A DNA stretch of 64,000 bases from Rhynchopus sp. YZ270_cl-10 (taxonomy: Eukaryota > Euglenozoa > Diplonemea > Diplonemida > Diplonemidae): assembly GCA_964035575.1 (NCBI GenBank), contig OZ037895.1, positions 62,001 to 126,000 on the forward strand, written 5' to 3'. The position numbers and the translations under genes were made by a program. The notes beneath the pieces were generated by a model. That model did no database searches. It was not told where the DNA came from and was given only the letters and a program-made list of their open reading frames with translations. Position 1 is the stretch's first letter; every line of letters begins with the position of its first letter. Positions 31,372 through 40,118 of this stretch are shown here, piece by piece.

Positions 31372-32478
31372 TCAAGACAGGTGCGAGATGTCAACAATCT
31401 TAACAGCCTCACTGTCTCCGTACATCATCACACCACCACAGCTGCTGATCGCAAGACCGTAAGAACCCCCGGCGTTGGACTCAATTTCACGGTTCAGTAG
31501 TTGTTCCCCTGTTGAGATGGACCACAAGACCAAGACCTCAGACCTCGGACTGTAGGCAGCAACAATGTCGTTGGACACAGCAGCATCAGACCAGTTTTTT
31601 GCTGAGAGGTCTTCGAATACACGTTCACCTGTTTCGATGTTCCAGACTTGCACACAGTTGGTGCAACACGCTGCAATGAAACGCTTGTTTGGTGTCACAG
31701 CCACACATTGGACAGCAGAAGGGCGCATTCGAAAAAGCGCCTCCCCTGTCGTGTAGTCCCAGACAGTGATGCCGGCGCTGTTCGCATGCAGTTGGTTGGA
31801 AAACATCGCCACCTTGTTTCCTGCCACAACCATGGAGTAGTAACAATCCACAATGTTGCCCCATTCATGCACAACAACACCTGTTGCAATGTCCCGCACC
31901 TGCAAACCCTTCCTGCACCACGACAACAGCTTTGTTCCACATGGTGACCATGCCGTTGCCTTTCTCTCACCACCTTCACCTTTAAAGGAGTGCTTCAATG
32001 CACCTGTCTTCACGTCATGAACTTCAACACACTCCCTCTCCTCCTCGTTGACGGATGAGATCCACTCACTGCATGGTGAGAAGGATGGGGAAGACATCAC
32101 CAGAGCAGGGAAACGACACAGACACTCATGTGTTTCCGTGTCAAAGATAACCACACTATTATCGCCACGCATCTCTGCAAGGTACCTATCACACGGCGAG
32201 AGTGTGAGGGTGTATGTGTCCTCTGTGTGTCGCAGCAACCCAGGAGTGATGTTGGCACCAGTGCTGTACAGCTCAACGGCACATCCCTCATCCATCTCCG
32301 TGTCGCAGATGCGCAAGCCGTCCTCACCGATGTCGCCACCGCCTCTCATCCGCACACCAACATGCCGAGCACGTGGCGCCAACTCCGCAACAAGCTTCCC
32401 CTTCACCTGTGCAAGGGTGTCGCTCCTGTCCACTTCTATCACACAGCTTGCAGACCCGAAGTGTCCTGTGATGTCCAT
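31372..32478 (-). CDS. Ubiquitin-like/WD40-repeat protein, copy 2
   Basis: 368 residues, intact, well over 90% identical to copy 1. Differences cluster at small in-frame indels in loops between blades: NEEERE for NEDRQ, SNQLHANSAG for SNVEKRNGIAG, FEDLSAKN for FEKKDLSEKN, YSPRSEV for YTSEV. The blade cores and ubiquitin-like part are almost unchanged. Both copies keep the frame despite several length changes, which suggests both are under coding constraint. Confidence 0.88.
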   Translation of the reverse strand: MDITGHFGSASCVIEVDRSDTLAQVKGKLVAELAPRARHVGVRMRGGGDIGEDGLRICDTEMDEGCAVELYSTGANITPGLLRHTEDTYTLTLSPCDRYLAEMRGDNSVVIFDTETHECLCRFPALVMSSPSFSPCSEWISSVNEEERECVEVHDVKTGALKHSFKGEGGERKATAWSPCGTKLLSWCRKGLQVRDIATGVVVHEWGNIVDCYYSMVVAGNKVAMFSNQLHANSAGITVWDYTTGEALFRMRPSAVQCVAVTPNKRFIAACCTNCVQVWNIETGERVFEDLSAKNWSDAAVSNDIVAAYSPRSEVLVLWSISTGEQLLNREIESNAGGSYGLAISSCGGVMMYGDSEAVKIVDISHLS

Positions 32479-32642
32479 GTTCAGGGGTGTAACTCTGTTC
32501 TGTAGGGACAGGTGTGTGGGGAATACAAGGTGTTTTGAATATGACAGGTTGAGTCAAAAAAATCCTTGAAACATCACACTCTCACAAAATGCCAAAAAAA
32601 AAAAAATATGAAAAACGCCCTCCGTGGGCTAAAGAGAGAGTA

Positions 32643-32691
32643 GAAAGTGCAAAACGCTTCATTTATTAGCGGACGCAGACACTGGTGAATA
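32643..32691 (+). repeat. Hairpin module B copy
   Basis: GAAAGTGCAAAACGCTTCAT then TTATTAGCGGACGCAGACAC. Confidence 0.5.
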
Positions 32692-32829
32692 AAGAAATTT
32701 TGTGAAGGCCGATAGAATGCATGCACAACAGGATAAAAACTCACTTTTCTTTGAAAGCCTCTTCAAATCTGTGCAGAGATTCACGGAGGAGGGGAAAAAA
32801 TCAAAAAAAAAAAGTGGGAGAAAATTTGA

Positions 32830-32856
32830 CAGATGTATGTGCCTCTTGTGCACATA
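32830..32856 (+). repeat. Hairpin module A' copy
   Basis: ATGTGCCTCTTGTGCACAT: a clean ATGTGC/GCACAT stem with a 7-base loop. Confidence 0.45.
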
Positions 32857-32874
32857 AAAGCAACGAAAGTATGA

Positions 32875-32908
32875 GGAAGATGCATCTAGCCTTCGTGCTT
32901 AGTCACTA
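32875..32908 (+). repeat. Hairpin module A copy
   Basis: GAAGATGCATCTAGCCTTCG then TGCTTAGTCACTATT. Confidence 0.45.
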
Positions 32909-33296
32909 TTCATCAAATGTCAACAAGTGTGGGCATCTCCATATAAGTGTGAACAAAAAGGGGGAGAATGAACGGCTCCGAACACTCGATAACATTTTAT
33001 CGTGTCGTTCTGTCATCAATGAAGAAACAAAAAATCCGCCTGAGAACCCACCTTTGGCAGGAACCTCGGGCAGCCTACTGTACTCAATTGGCCGAAACCT
33101 GTACTGTATTTTTTTGAAAAAAAAATAGTGAAGAAAAAAGTGTCGGAACTTTTTTTTCGAGAAACAACAAATTCAACATCGCCACAAAACTCACTTTTTT
33201 TTGCCATAGTCGTGAAGCAAAGGTTCGACTAACAAAAAACACACACACTCTTGGAGCCATATTCTGCGCAAGAATAACCCCTACTAGGTATCAAAC

Positions 33297-33313
33297 ACAC
33301 ACACACACACACA

Positions 33314-33350
<37 letters not shown>
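33297..33350. repeat. CA/CT compound microsatellite
   Basis: A (CA)n run passes directly into a (CT)n run, 34 bp past the stop of the Cys-rich gene. On the transcript this is a GA/GT-rich 3' flank. Confidence 0.9.
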
Positions 33351-33352
<2 letters not shown>

Positions 33353-33383
33353 CTTTCTCCCATACCCCCTACCCACCCCAACC

Positions 33384-34013
33384 TCAGACCACCTTACACA
33401 GTGTTGTGAGACCACATTCTTTGACTTTGACGCACTGCTTCTTTGCAAGCATTTGCAGGGTGCATTCTTTCGGTGCGGCGGCGGTGGTGCCTTTTGGGCA
33501 GACAACATTGCATTTCTCGCAGCGGTGTGCACATGATCCACAGGTAGTCGGCTCACAGCGGAATGAGATGGTGCAGGTACCGGGGCAGGGGCTCTCCTCG
33601 CAGGGCACCTGTGGGTAGGGCCCCCAGGCGCAGTCGGTGGGGTTCCAGCACCATGTGTCGTCGGCGAAGGCAGGCTTGTCCGCGATCTTTGCTGAGGGCA
33701 CGCAGACGCGGCGCATGGAGCGCTGCATGCGCTCGGAGAAGGTGTTCGGGTGCCCGCAGGAGGTGTGGAGCCGCGTCTCGCAGCCGGCAGGGTTGTGCAG
33801 CCACCAACAGAGGCCCTTCTCGAGGTACATTGCAGGGCAAAAATCTACCTCAATGGAGTGCGACGGACAGACGGGCTTCGTGCAGTCTAGGGCAGCCTCG
33901 GTGTCGGTGTCGACGTCGACGGGAATGCCGCAAGTCCCGTCGTCCGTATCAGTGCACACCTCCTCACCAAAGCAAAGCATCGGCACAACCAAGAATACAG
34001 CAGTGCGAAACAT
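33384..34013 (-). CDS. Secreted cysteine-rich protein
   Basis: 209 residues. A signal peptide (MFRTAVFLVVPMLCFG) is followed by a mature region with about 30 cysteines. Clusters include CTKPVCPSH, GLCWWLHNPAGC, TSCGHPNTF, WCWNPTDCAWGPYPQVPCEE, CPGTC, CGSCAHRCEKCNVVCPKG and a final CGLTTLC. No transmembrane segment follows, so it should be secreted and disulfide-bonded. I do not recognise a named domain. The start is fixed by the signal sequence; an AAAAAG acceptor lies 5 nt upstream. Confidence 0.85.
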   Translation of the reverse strand: MFRTAVFLVVPMLCFGEEVCTDTDDGTCGIPVDVDTDTEAALDCTKPVCPSHSIEVDFCPAMYLEKGLCWWLHNPAGCETRLHTSCGHPNTFSERMQRSMRRVCVPSAKIADKPAFADDTWCWNPTDCAWGPYPQVPCEESPCPGTCTISFRCEPTTCGSCAHRCEKCNVVCPKGTTAAAPKECTLQMLAKKQCVKVKECGLTTLCKVV

Positions 34014-34097
34014 TGTGCTTTTTAGAGAAAATTTTTGAGAGAAGAAAGAAGAGTCTACTGTATTGTGGTGTTTTTTGAGTGATGGGGTGGAGAAAAG

Positions 34098-34147
34098 GAT
34101 TGTGATACGAACATAAGCCTCTCTGGCTAGTCACCTTGATCACAATC
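34098..34147 (+). repeat. Hairpin module A copy with extended perfect stem
   Basis: Outer arms GATTGTGAT/ATCACAATC are perfect over 9 bp; inside is the ATAAGCCTCTCTGGCTAGTC core. It has the strongest stem of the family. Confidence 0.6.
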
Positions 34148-34174
34148 GTTATCGCTCAGGCATACAAAAATGTG

Positions 34175-34211
34175 ACTCAAAAATACAAAGCCTTCTGGCA
34201 ACACTGTGCAT
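34175..34211 (+). repeat. Hairpin module E copy
   Basis: TGACTCAAAAATACAAAGCC then TTCTGGCAACACTGTGCA. It follows the A copy by 27 bp. Confidence 0.4.
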
Positions 34212-34591
34212 GGCCGGGGCGTGCTCCGAGCACCTTCGACGTTGAGGCTATCTTAGGCTCAGGAATCAGAGAAGCAGGCGCATGAAGACGAAAGGAGGGT
34301 GCACCAGGCAACTGTGGAAAGAGGTACTGGACTCAGTGGGTACATGACAAGACAAGACTTCTGGCGCTCGCACAATCTTCCCAAACGTAAACGCGGCTTG
34401 TACTTCTAGTTCACACGCTTGCCGATCCTGAGTTCAGTTTCCGCAAAAAAGAGATGGCCCCCACATCAATACTTTTTTTTTCGGTTAAAAGGACCCAAGA
34501 AGATGTACATAACCCCCCAATACCCTCCTCTTTGTTCTGCCTATCCCCGGATCTTCCCGGCGAAGACATGCTACAAAAAGAGATCGTAATT

Positions 34592-34624
34592 GATGCAGGC
34601 ACCATCCATCCGGATGAAAGCACA
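34592..34624 (+). repeat. Hairpin module C copy, short
   Basis: GATGCAGGCACCATCCATCC then GGATGAAAGCAC. The central part of the module is missing. Confidence 0.5.
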
Positions 34625-34747
34625 ATACCCCCCCCTGCGGCCAACAACAGAAGGTGTACAAAAACCCCCACCCCCCCTCACATTTTTCTCCCCAATATTT
34701 TACCTAAAGCCCCTCCCCTTCCCCCCCTCCCTTTGTACAGAGTAATT

Positions 34748-34775
34748 ACCCCTCCCCTCCCCTCCCCTTTCCCCT
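34748..34775 (-). other. G-quadruplex-capable tract, 3' flank of the p24 gene
   Basis: On the transcribed sense strand: four or more G4 runs (GGGGAGGGGAGGGGAGGGG), 56 bp past the p24 stop. Confidence 0.5.
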
Positions 34776-34830
34776 ATCTCTGGAAATCTAAATTTTTCCC
34801 AATTCCCCAAAAAAAACCCCCCTAGAAAAA

Positions 34831-35743
34831 TCAGACATAACGCTTCACCTCGAACTGCTGTCTGAGATACACAATCTGGCCTACCCCCATTGCGAGGAGG
34901 AGGCCGATCTCAAGCACAGAGAAGTACATGACACGCGAGTTCGTGTCTTCCGCAGTGCTGCGGTGGATGCGCTCGCGTGCGGTGAGGTATGCCTGCTCCT
35001 GCGCGATTTCGTGCAGCCCCTCTGTGACCTTGATGATGCTCTTCTCTATGGGGTCCATCGTACGCTTGCCGTCCCTGTCCTGGGTAGGGTCGCCTACTGC
35101 AATGTCAAAGGAAACGGTCTTTGTCGTCATTGTGCTCATTCTGTTGCTAAAACAAAACGAATACTCACCTTCGACTGACGTTTTGAACATTATTTTATCC
35201 TGCAAAAAAATGGGGTAAGAAGAGAAGGGGGAGGGAGGAGGAGGAGGGGAGGGTTGGGGGAGGGGGTGCTTGTACATACCTCTTCCTTGCGAAGGGACTC
35301 CCATACAATCTCGCCTTTCGGGTCTTTTATTGTTGCATCAATGTCGAGTTTGCCTCCAGAGGATACCTATAGAGAGGGGGGTGTTTAAGTAGAGTTGAAA
35401 TACACAGAGAGTGTACCTCTGTCTTATGAGGGGAAATTGAAGCGTTTTGTTGGGGTGTAGTTGCCTCGGTCGTTGCCATAGTTTTTATGCAATCTCCCTT
35501 TTTTGACGCTTCTTCAATCGAAGCAGAGGGTGTTGTGGATCTATAAAAAAATCATACCTGAAAGTGCAGGAAGGCGCGCTCGCCTGCCCGTTTAGAGTTC
35601 TCGTAGAAACATTCCTCACCACGTGCCCCGACCACGACAGTCAGCGCTGTTCCGATAAGGCGAGCATCCGCAGCACTGCCGAGGAGCAGCACCACAAGGC
35701 TTGCTGCAAGGAAGGCTGTCGACAGTGTGCCACGACCTGACAT
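34831..35743 (-). CDS. p24 (emp24/gp25L) GOLD-domain cargo receptor, three exons
   Basis: Exons 35558-35743, 35280-35366 and 34831-35199 join in frame to 213 residues. Introns are 191 nt (GTATGA...CTATAG) and 80 nt (GTATGT...TTGCAG). In order: signal peptide (MSGRGTLSTAFLAASLVVLLLGSAADA), GOLD domain (GEECFYENSKRAGERAFLHF, VSSGGKLDIDATIKDPKG, GEYSFCFSNRMSTMTTKTV), luminal coiled coil, one membrane helix (VLEIGLLLAMGVGQIVYL) and a short tail (RQQFEVKRYV). p24 proteins cycle between ER and Golgi and sort cargo into COPII/COPI vesicles. A GTGAGT...TTTTAG string inside EGEYSFCFSN mimics a 22-nt intron, but it encodes conserved family residues and is coding. Intron 1 carries E and D modules. Confidence 0.93.
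35391..35427 (+). repeat. Hairpin module E-like copy inside p24 intron 1
   Basis: GAGTTGAAATACACAGAGAG then TGTACCTCTGTC. The left part matches family E; the right part differs. Confidence 0.4.
35446..35508 (+). repeat. Hairpin module D copy inside p24 intron 1
   Basis: GTTGGGGTGTAGTTGCCTCG then GTCGTTGCCATAG and ATGCAATCTCCC. Confidence 0.55.
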
Positions 35744-35745
35744 GG

Positions 35746-35747
35746 CT
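35746..35747 (-). promoter_or_regulatory. Probable trans-splice acceptor of the p24 gene
   Basis: CACCCCTTTTCTCAG lies 2 nt before the ATG. Confidence 0.45.
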
Positions 35748-36346
35748 GAGAAAAGGGGTGAGAAGAGAGAGAGAGAGAGAGAGGGTGTCTTTGTACGGCG
35801 TGGGTGTGTGGTGTGTATGTGCCTGGAGTGGAGTGGAGTGAGGAGGGGGTGAAGAGAAGGTGTGAGGGGGCATGTGACATAAAGTCCGTCAGTCGGGGTA
35901 GGTCCTTGAGGTAAATATTACCATACAATTGTGTTCTCGGAAGGGAAGGTAAACTGAGCAATAGCAAAAAAAAAAAGTTGGCCTAAAGGGGGGGTCCAAA
36001 TAACTATATTATTCGGTAACTTTGAAAAGCCAAAATCGCGGCAAAAAAAAAAGGTTATTTGGAACCTAAGTTATTTGGGGTAAACTTATTTGGGCACTGA
36101 AAACAGGGTTTTTTCTCGTTGCCAACTTGGTGAAGCTTTTAGACACCGGTATTTGCATTTTTGGAATCCGTCCGGCCAGTGGTGGGGTCAATTTGCCAAA
36201 ATGGACAAGTTCTCGTTTTGATCAATTTCCTCATAGTACACAGTAGCAGGACAGCACCAGAGGTCGGGGGTTGGGGGTCCAAAAGTCGGGAGTCGGCGGG
36301 AGGGTCAACTCTTATTTTCTGTTTTCCTGTTTTGTAGTTTGGTAAA

Positions 36347-36382
36347 GACCCCAGAAGACCCCAGAAGACCCCAGAAGACCCG
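36347..36382. repeat. 10-bp tandem repeat
   Basis: CCAGAAGACC repeated three times in tandem with a partial fourth, inside the transposon. Confidence 0.85.
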
Positions 36383-36869
36383 ACCGCCCGAATGATGATG
36401 CTGCTTTAAATCTGTTTCGCCCCAGACTTCCTTCTCCAGCGTGGCTGCCGCCTAGATGATTATATCTGTGGTGTAAAAAACTAGCTTTTTACACCGTACC
36501 ATAAAATTTTTTCGCCTGCGGCGCCATTTTATATAGTACACTATCAGTTTGGGGGAAATTTTTGAAAAATAAAAAAGGAGGTGAGAGGGGGCGAAGTTAT
36601 TCGGTAACTTTTTCGGCACCCAAAATCTCAGAGTTTCCGCCAAGGTGTACCGGGGTGTACTTTGGTACACCCCAATATTTTTCCAGGAAAAAATTGGATT
36701 TTTACAGGGATTCGGGGTGTACCAAAGTACACCCCGAGAAAAATGGGGTTTTAAGAGGTTGTAGATGACCCCCCGTGGTCATGTGACCCCACCGTGCAGA
36801 GCGTTTGGCTCGCTGTGTCAAAAGAAGTGGAAGAAAAGGGGGGTAAAATCTAGGGGAAAAAGAAAAAAA

Positions 36870-36901
36870 AAAAAGTAGCGTACCGTGCGCCTGCGGCGCT
36901 G
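36870..36901 (-). repeat. Hairpin-plus-ACGGTACGC repeat, type 2, inverted
   Basis: Reverse complement of the type 2 sequence of 18235 and 20667 (AAAAGTAGCGTACCGTGCGC then CTGCGGCGC), inside the transposon. Confidence 0.7.
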
Positions 36902-36961
36902 TGTTGCTGGCTATTTGATGTTGCTATATTATCATTGACACTTCTGTGTATTGCCCCTTTT

Positions 36962-37186
36962 TTAAAGGAGGCTTCGGTGCAAGCGACGAGTGCATTCACT
37001 TTCTACTACATGTCCCAACGGTATCCCTCTAATCACTCTCACAAGACTCCTTACCTTTCCCCATTGTCTCCTTGATTCCGCTTCCACCTCCTCCTCCAGC
37101 CGAAGTGATGCCCGTATCGCCTCGTCAACCGTGGGAGGGATCTCCTTCTTGACCAAGACAAGTCGGCTCTGCCGCAGCATTGGCAA
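36962..37186 (-). other. Short charged open frame within the transposon
   Basis: About 74 codons after an internal Met (MLRQSRLVLVKKEIPPTVDE ... EEEVEAESRRQWGKVRSLVR), stop near 36962. Composition is less AT-rich than the surroundings and looks protein-like. I do not recognise it; it may be a captured exon or the remnant of a transposon protein. Confidence 0.25.
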
Positions 37187-37690
37187 CTTTTTGGGTTTTA
37201 GCACCAGCTTTGATAGCAACCATGTTAAACTTCACAGCTGGTTCGTTTGGAGGTCGGGGGTGGAAGCTTCACAAGGTAAAGGAGTCTTGTGAGAGGGTGA
37301 TGGTATTTGCTTTTTTCATTGCATGGCGCTACACAGTGATTACAGTGCTGCAGAGATGCGCCACATATCTGCAGCCCAGTGGAAGTGACACCTCAACCGG
37401 TAGTGAGCGTATCTCGCGCCTCCCCTTCTTCCCTTTCAACCCTTCCCAAAATATTTTTTTGGAGCACCCCCGCACGCTTCGCCTCTCTACCTGTGTCTGC
37501 CAGGGAGGCGCGCGCGAAGCGCGCGACGACCGCTTTTTCGGGGAGAAAAAAAATTTTTTTGGGGGTCATTTTCATGGTACACCCCAATTTCTGAAACCCC
37601 AAATCCTGGCGGAAACCCTGAATCTGAGAAAAAAAAAAGTTATTTGGGAAAATAGCTATTATTTGGGGGTAAACTTATTTGGGCCCCCCC

Positions 37691-37730
37691 TTTATACAAA
37701 GCCCTCTCGTGAACAGTGTACCTTGGTACA
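37691..37730 (+). repeat. Hairpin module E copy, interrupted by the transposon
   Basis: ATACAAAGCCCTCTCGTGAA then CAGTGTACC begins at the transposon edge; its left part would lie before 35985. Confidence 0.55.
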
Positions 37731-38319
37731 ATGGCCGGCTGTACTGGGAATATGAATGGAAAAATTCTGTGGATTGGGTGGGGGGGTTTAATGGATGGTA
37801 ACTTACATATCACGGCCCAAAAATTCTTTTTTGACAGGCGGAGGGCGGGGTGGGGGGCGGAAAAGCACTCAACAAAAATAGAGCGTACAGTGGGTAAACG
37901 TTGCTGTGCGGAGTACACATCAATACGAAAAAAAAAAAAAGAGTTGGGGAAACGTAAAGTTGGAATAGTGCAAAATGCCTTATGTAGACAAAGCACTACA
38001 AAAAAAATTGTTTTTCTTGTTTTTTTTTTTGCTTGATTTTAAGACTGCAAGATAGCAACCGCGACGTTTCTTCACAGGGGTAAGCTTTTGCAGGAGGATG
38101 TGGCAGAATCCTTTTTGTTTCGTTTTCTTTTTTTATTTTTTTGGGTGGATTTTTTTTGTACAAAAGCCCCTCTGCAAAGCACTGCAATAAAAAAAAGTAG
38201 TTGAAACGTGCTGAAACGCATCTCAGTCGTAATAAAAAAGGGGGGATAAAAAAAGGGTGACATACTTTAAAAAAAAAACTGTACAAATATATGTCCCATT
38301 TCTTGTGATATCGATTTAA

Positions 38320-38357
38320 GGGGCGTTTAGCTCAGTGGTGGAGCGCCCATGTTGTGA
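38320..38357 (+). pseudogene. tRNA-like 5' half with Pol III A box
   Basis: GGGCGTTTAGCTCAGTGGTG then GAGCGCCC: acceptor-stem 5' strand, TA, and a D arm GCTC-AGTGGTG-GAGC matching the A-box pattern TRGCNNAGNNGG. The sequence then passes into a module A copy, with no matching anticodon 3' arm, T arm or B box within 100 bp. It is a truncated tRNA copy or a tRNA-derived SINE head. Confidence 0.55.
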
Positions 38358-38390
38358 AAAGTTTATAAGATGAACCTAAGCATCTCTGTA
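38358..38390 (+). repeat. Hairpin module A copy fused to the tRNA-like head
   Basis: AAAGTTTATAAGATGAACCT then AAGCATCTCTGTAC; the right arm is weak. Confidence 0.5.
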
Positions 38391-38475
38391 CAAAAAGTCA
38401 TCTTCAAAAATAAAAATTGAATCGCGAAAACGAAGACTGATGTCTGTCACACCAGACACACCTATTTTTTGTTTT

Positions 38476-38521
38476 TTGAAAACTTGGTTGTATTAGTGTA
38501 GACACCCGAGGATGAACTCCA
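38476..38521 (+). repeat. Hairpin module F copy
   Basis: TTGAAAACTTGGTTGTATTA then GTGTAGACACCCGAGGATGA and ACTCCA, about 90% alike to the 23101 copy. Confidence 0.55.
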
Positions 38522-38683
38522 CTGTACATTTTTTTTTTCGTTCATCGAGCGTAGGGTAGAGGTAAACAGAAACCCATACCGTGAAAAGACGGTTTTTTTC
38601 TCCCCTTCCTCTCTTCAAATGAAGTTGAACGAAATAAAATTTAAAATAAAACCATTTTCTTTTTAGATTCACAAATAAGGAGA

Positions 38684-38732
38684 AGTTGAAAGTGCAAAGG
38701 CCTCACCGTTCATCGGCGGACGCAAGCACTTT
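38684..38732 (+). repeat. Hairpin module B copy
   Basis: GAAAGTGCAAAGGCCTCACC then GTTCATCGGCGGACGC and AAGCACTTT. The outer arms AAAGTGC/GCACTTT are perfect. Confidence 0.65.
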
Positions 38733-38745
38733 GAAACAAAGAAAA

Positions 38746-38776
38746 GTTGAGATAAACCTAAGCCTGTGCTTAGTCA
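38746..38776 (+). repeat. Hairpin module A copy
   Basis: GAGATAAACCTAAGCCTGTG then CTTAGTCAAC. The inner stem TAAGC/GCTTA is perfect; it lies 13 bp after a B copy. Confidence 0.55.
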
Positions 38777-39519
38777 ACAAAAACCCCCCTTTCCTTTCAC
38801 AAAACATATTTTCCTCCCTTTTTTTGCTGTGATTATGATTGTGGCTTTTGGGTGACAAATTCATGTACTGGTGTACTTTTCTTTTTCATAGAATAGTTTG
38901 TATTGGTTATTCAACAGTTGTTGTACCTAACAAACACCTACACGAGGTAGGTCACGTACACAGTGTCACCTTGGGGCTAGAATACGAAAACACTATGTTT
39001 TCTTGGTTTTCTGACATATTTTCTCAATAAAAACGACGAGGCTGAGTGAACGGGACGTAAAACAAAAAAAATGCTCTTTTTCCGTAACGACGCCGGACAC
39101 TTTCCTCTGTCTCTTGTTGTTGTCCACCCCCGTACTGTGTTCCAGGATCAGGATATGTTATTTTGGCCCTGTTGTGGATACGTGGAAGAGTGGTGCAATA
39201 GATCGCTCGTTTTTTTGCTTTTTTTTATGTCCAGATTTTATAGAAGGGCGAATCATAAGAAAAAATCTCGCGAATTGTGAACAGAGTTTCAGTGGACAGA
39301 AGGCAGACAGTGATTCTCTGGACCAATATGGGAGAAGGGAGGAGGGAAGGGAAAAAGGAAAAGGGAGAGGGGATCACACAGATGCCAGGTCCAGGTGGGA
39401 AAGCAAATTTGAGGGAGCAAAAAAGCGTGCATTTTTGCACACCCGCTTTGTTGCTCTCCTAATTTTCTCTCCCAGAGGGACCTGCCATCTGTGCAGTGGG
39501 TGTAATATAGTTTTGGCAT

Positions 39520-39569
39520 AGTGCAGTAGACACAGACACCTCTTTGTGATGTCGAGGGTGTACTGCACT
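39520..39569 (+). repeat. Hairpin, possible F relative
   Basis: AGTGCAGTAGACAC ... GTGTACTGCACT: 12-bp arms with one bulge. The internal GACACC and GTCGAGG resemble F only loosely. Confidence 0.4.
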
Positions 39570-40073
39570 AAGTAAACGGTGCGACATAACGCCTTCTTAC
39601 GATACTACGTAAACCGTTTTGATGAATTTTCACTTTTTTTTTTTTGATTCGCAGTGAGATACTGGGGCGGTGTCAATTTTTTTTTTCGTGCAACAAAAAG
39701 TTAGCGCAATAAACAAAATCAGTGTGGGAGGAGGGGTCCAAAAAGAACCCCTTTGAAAAATGGCTCTGAAAAAAAAACAGATCGTGCAATTTTCGTGTGA
39801 AAAAAAAATGCAGCATTTTTTTCACCCCCACCGATTTAGCTTTCTTGTCTACTTATGTGCGCAGGATCCCCACCACACTGCGATTCTATTTTCCTTCTTT
39901 TTTTCCAATGAAATGGTTTTACATGTAATTCTAATTGATAAATTGTTGGGATTCAGTGTGCAGGGTTGCATTGTGCAAAGCTGCACTTTCGTTGTCAGGG
40001 TCATCCACAGTATTGTGTGACAACTTTGACTCGAGGAAATGACGATTTTCGTCGGGAAAAAAAAATTGTTTGA

Positions 40074-40118
40074 TTGAAAGTACAAACGCCTCACCGTTCA
40101 TCGGCGGACGCAGGCACT
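40074..40118 (+). repeat. Hairpin module B copy
   Basis: GAAAGTACAAACGCCTCACC then GTTCATCGGCGGACGCAGGC, nearly identical to the 38684 copy. Confidence 0.65.

Larger units (their letters stand above)
29023..32525. repeat. Segmental tandem duplication around the Ubl-WD40 genes
   Basis: A head block (29023-29138) recurs at 30635-30735, and the body (29251-30514) recurs at 31264-32525 (offset 2013 bp). Copy 2 differs by about 500 bp between head and body (30736-31263), which holds a C module and a 35-base T run; copy 1 has about 110 unrelated bp there. The unit contains one full gene and its flanks. Confidence 0.85.
32479..33383. other. Intergenic spacer
   Basis: Holds B, A' and A modules in that order (32643-32908), then a CA/CT microsatellite (33297-33350). 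Confidence 0.75.
34014..34830. other. Intergenic spacer
   Basis: Contains A, E and C modules and, near its right end, a C-run tract listed separately. Confidence 0.7.
35985..37693. mobile_element. DNA transposon with terminal inverted repeats, TA target site
   Basis: Left end AAAGGGGGGGTCCAAATAA (35985-36003) and right end (37675-37693) are reverse complements over 18 of 19 bases. The termini are flanked by TA (...GGCC-TA-AAGG and CCTT-TA-TACAAA), the duplication expected of Tc1/mariner-type insertion. Subterminal GTTATTTGGG repeats and TACACCCC/GGGTGTAC inverted repeats lie inside. No transposase is recognisable, so it is non-autonomous or decayed. The right flank continues as an E module, so it probably inserted into one. 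Confidence 0.7.

Noticed and set aside
35150-35171. 22-nt GTGAGT...TTTTAG as a mini-intron in the p24 gene
   Set aside because: It encodes EYSFCFS, a conserved p24 GOLD segment, and its removal would break the frame.
36040-37690. GTTATTTGGG direct repeats as LTRs
   Set aside because: The outer ends are inverted, not direct, and no LTR-type signals or retroelement proteins are present.
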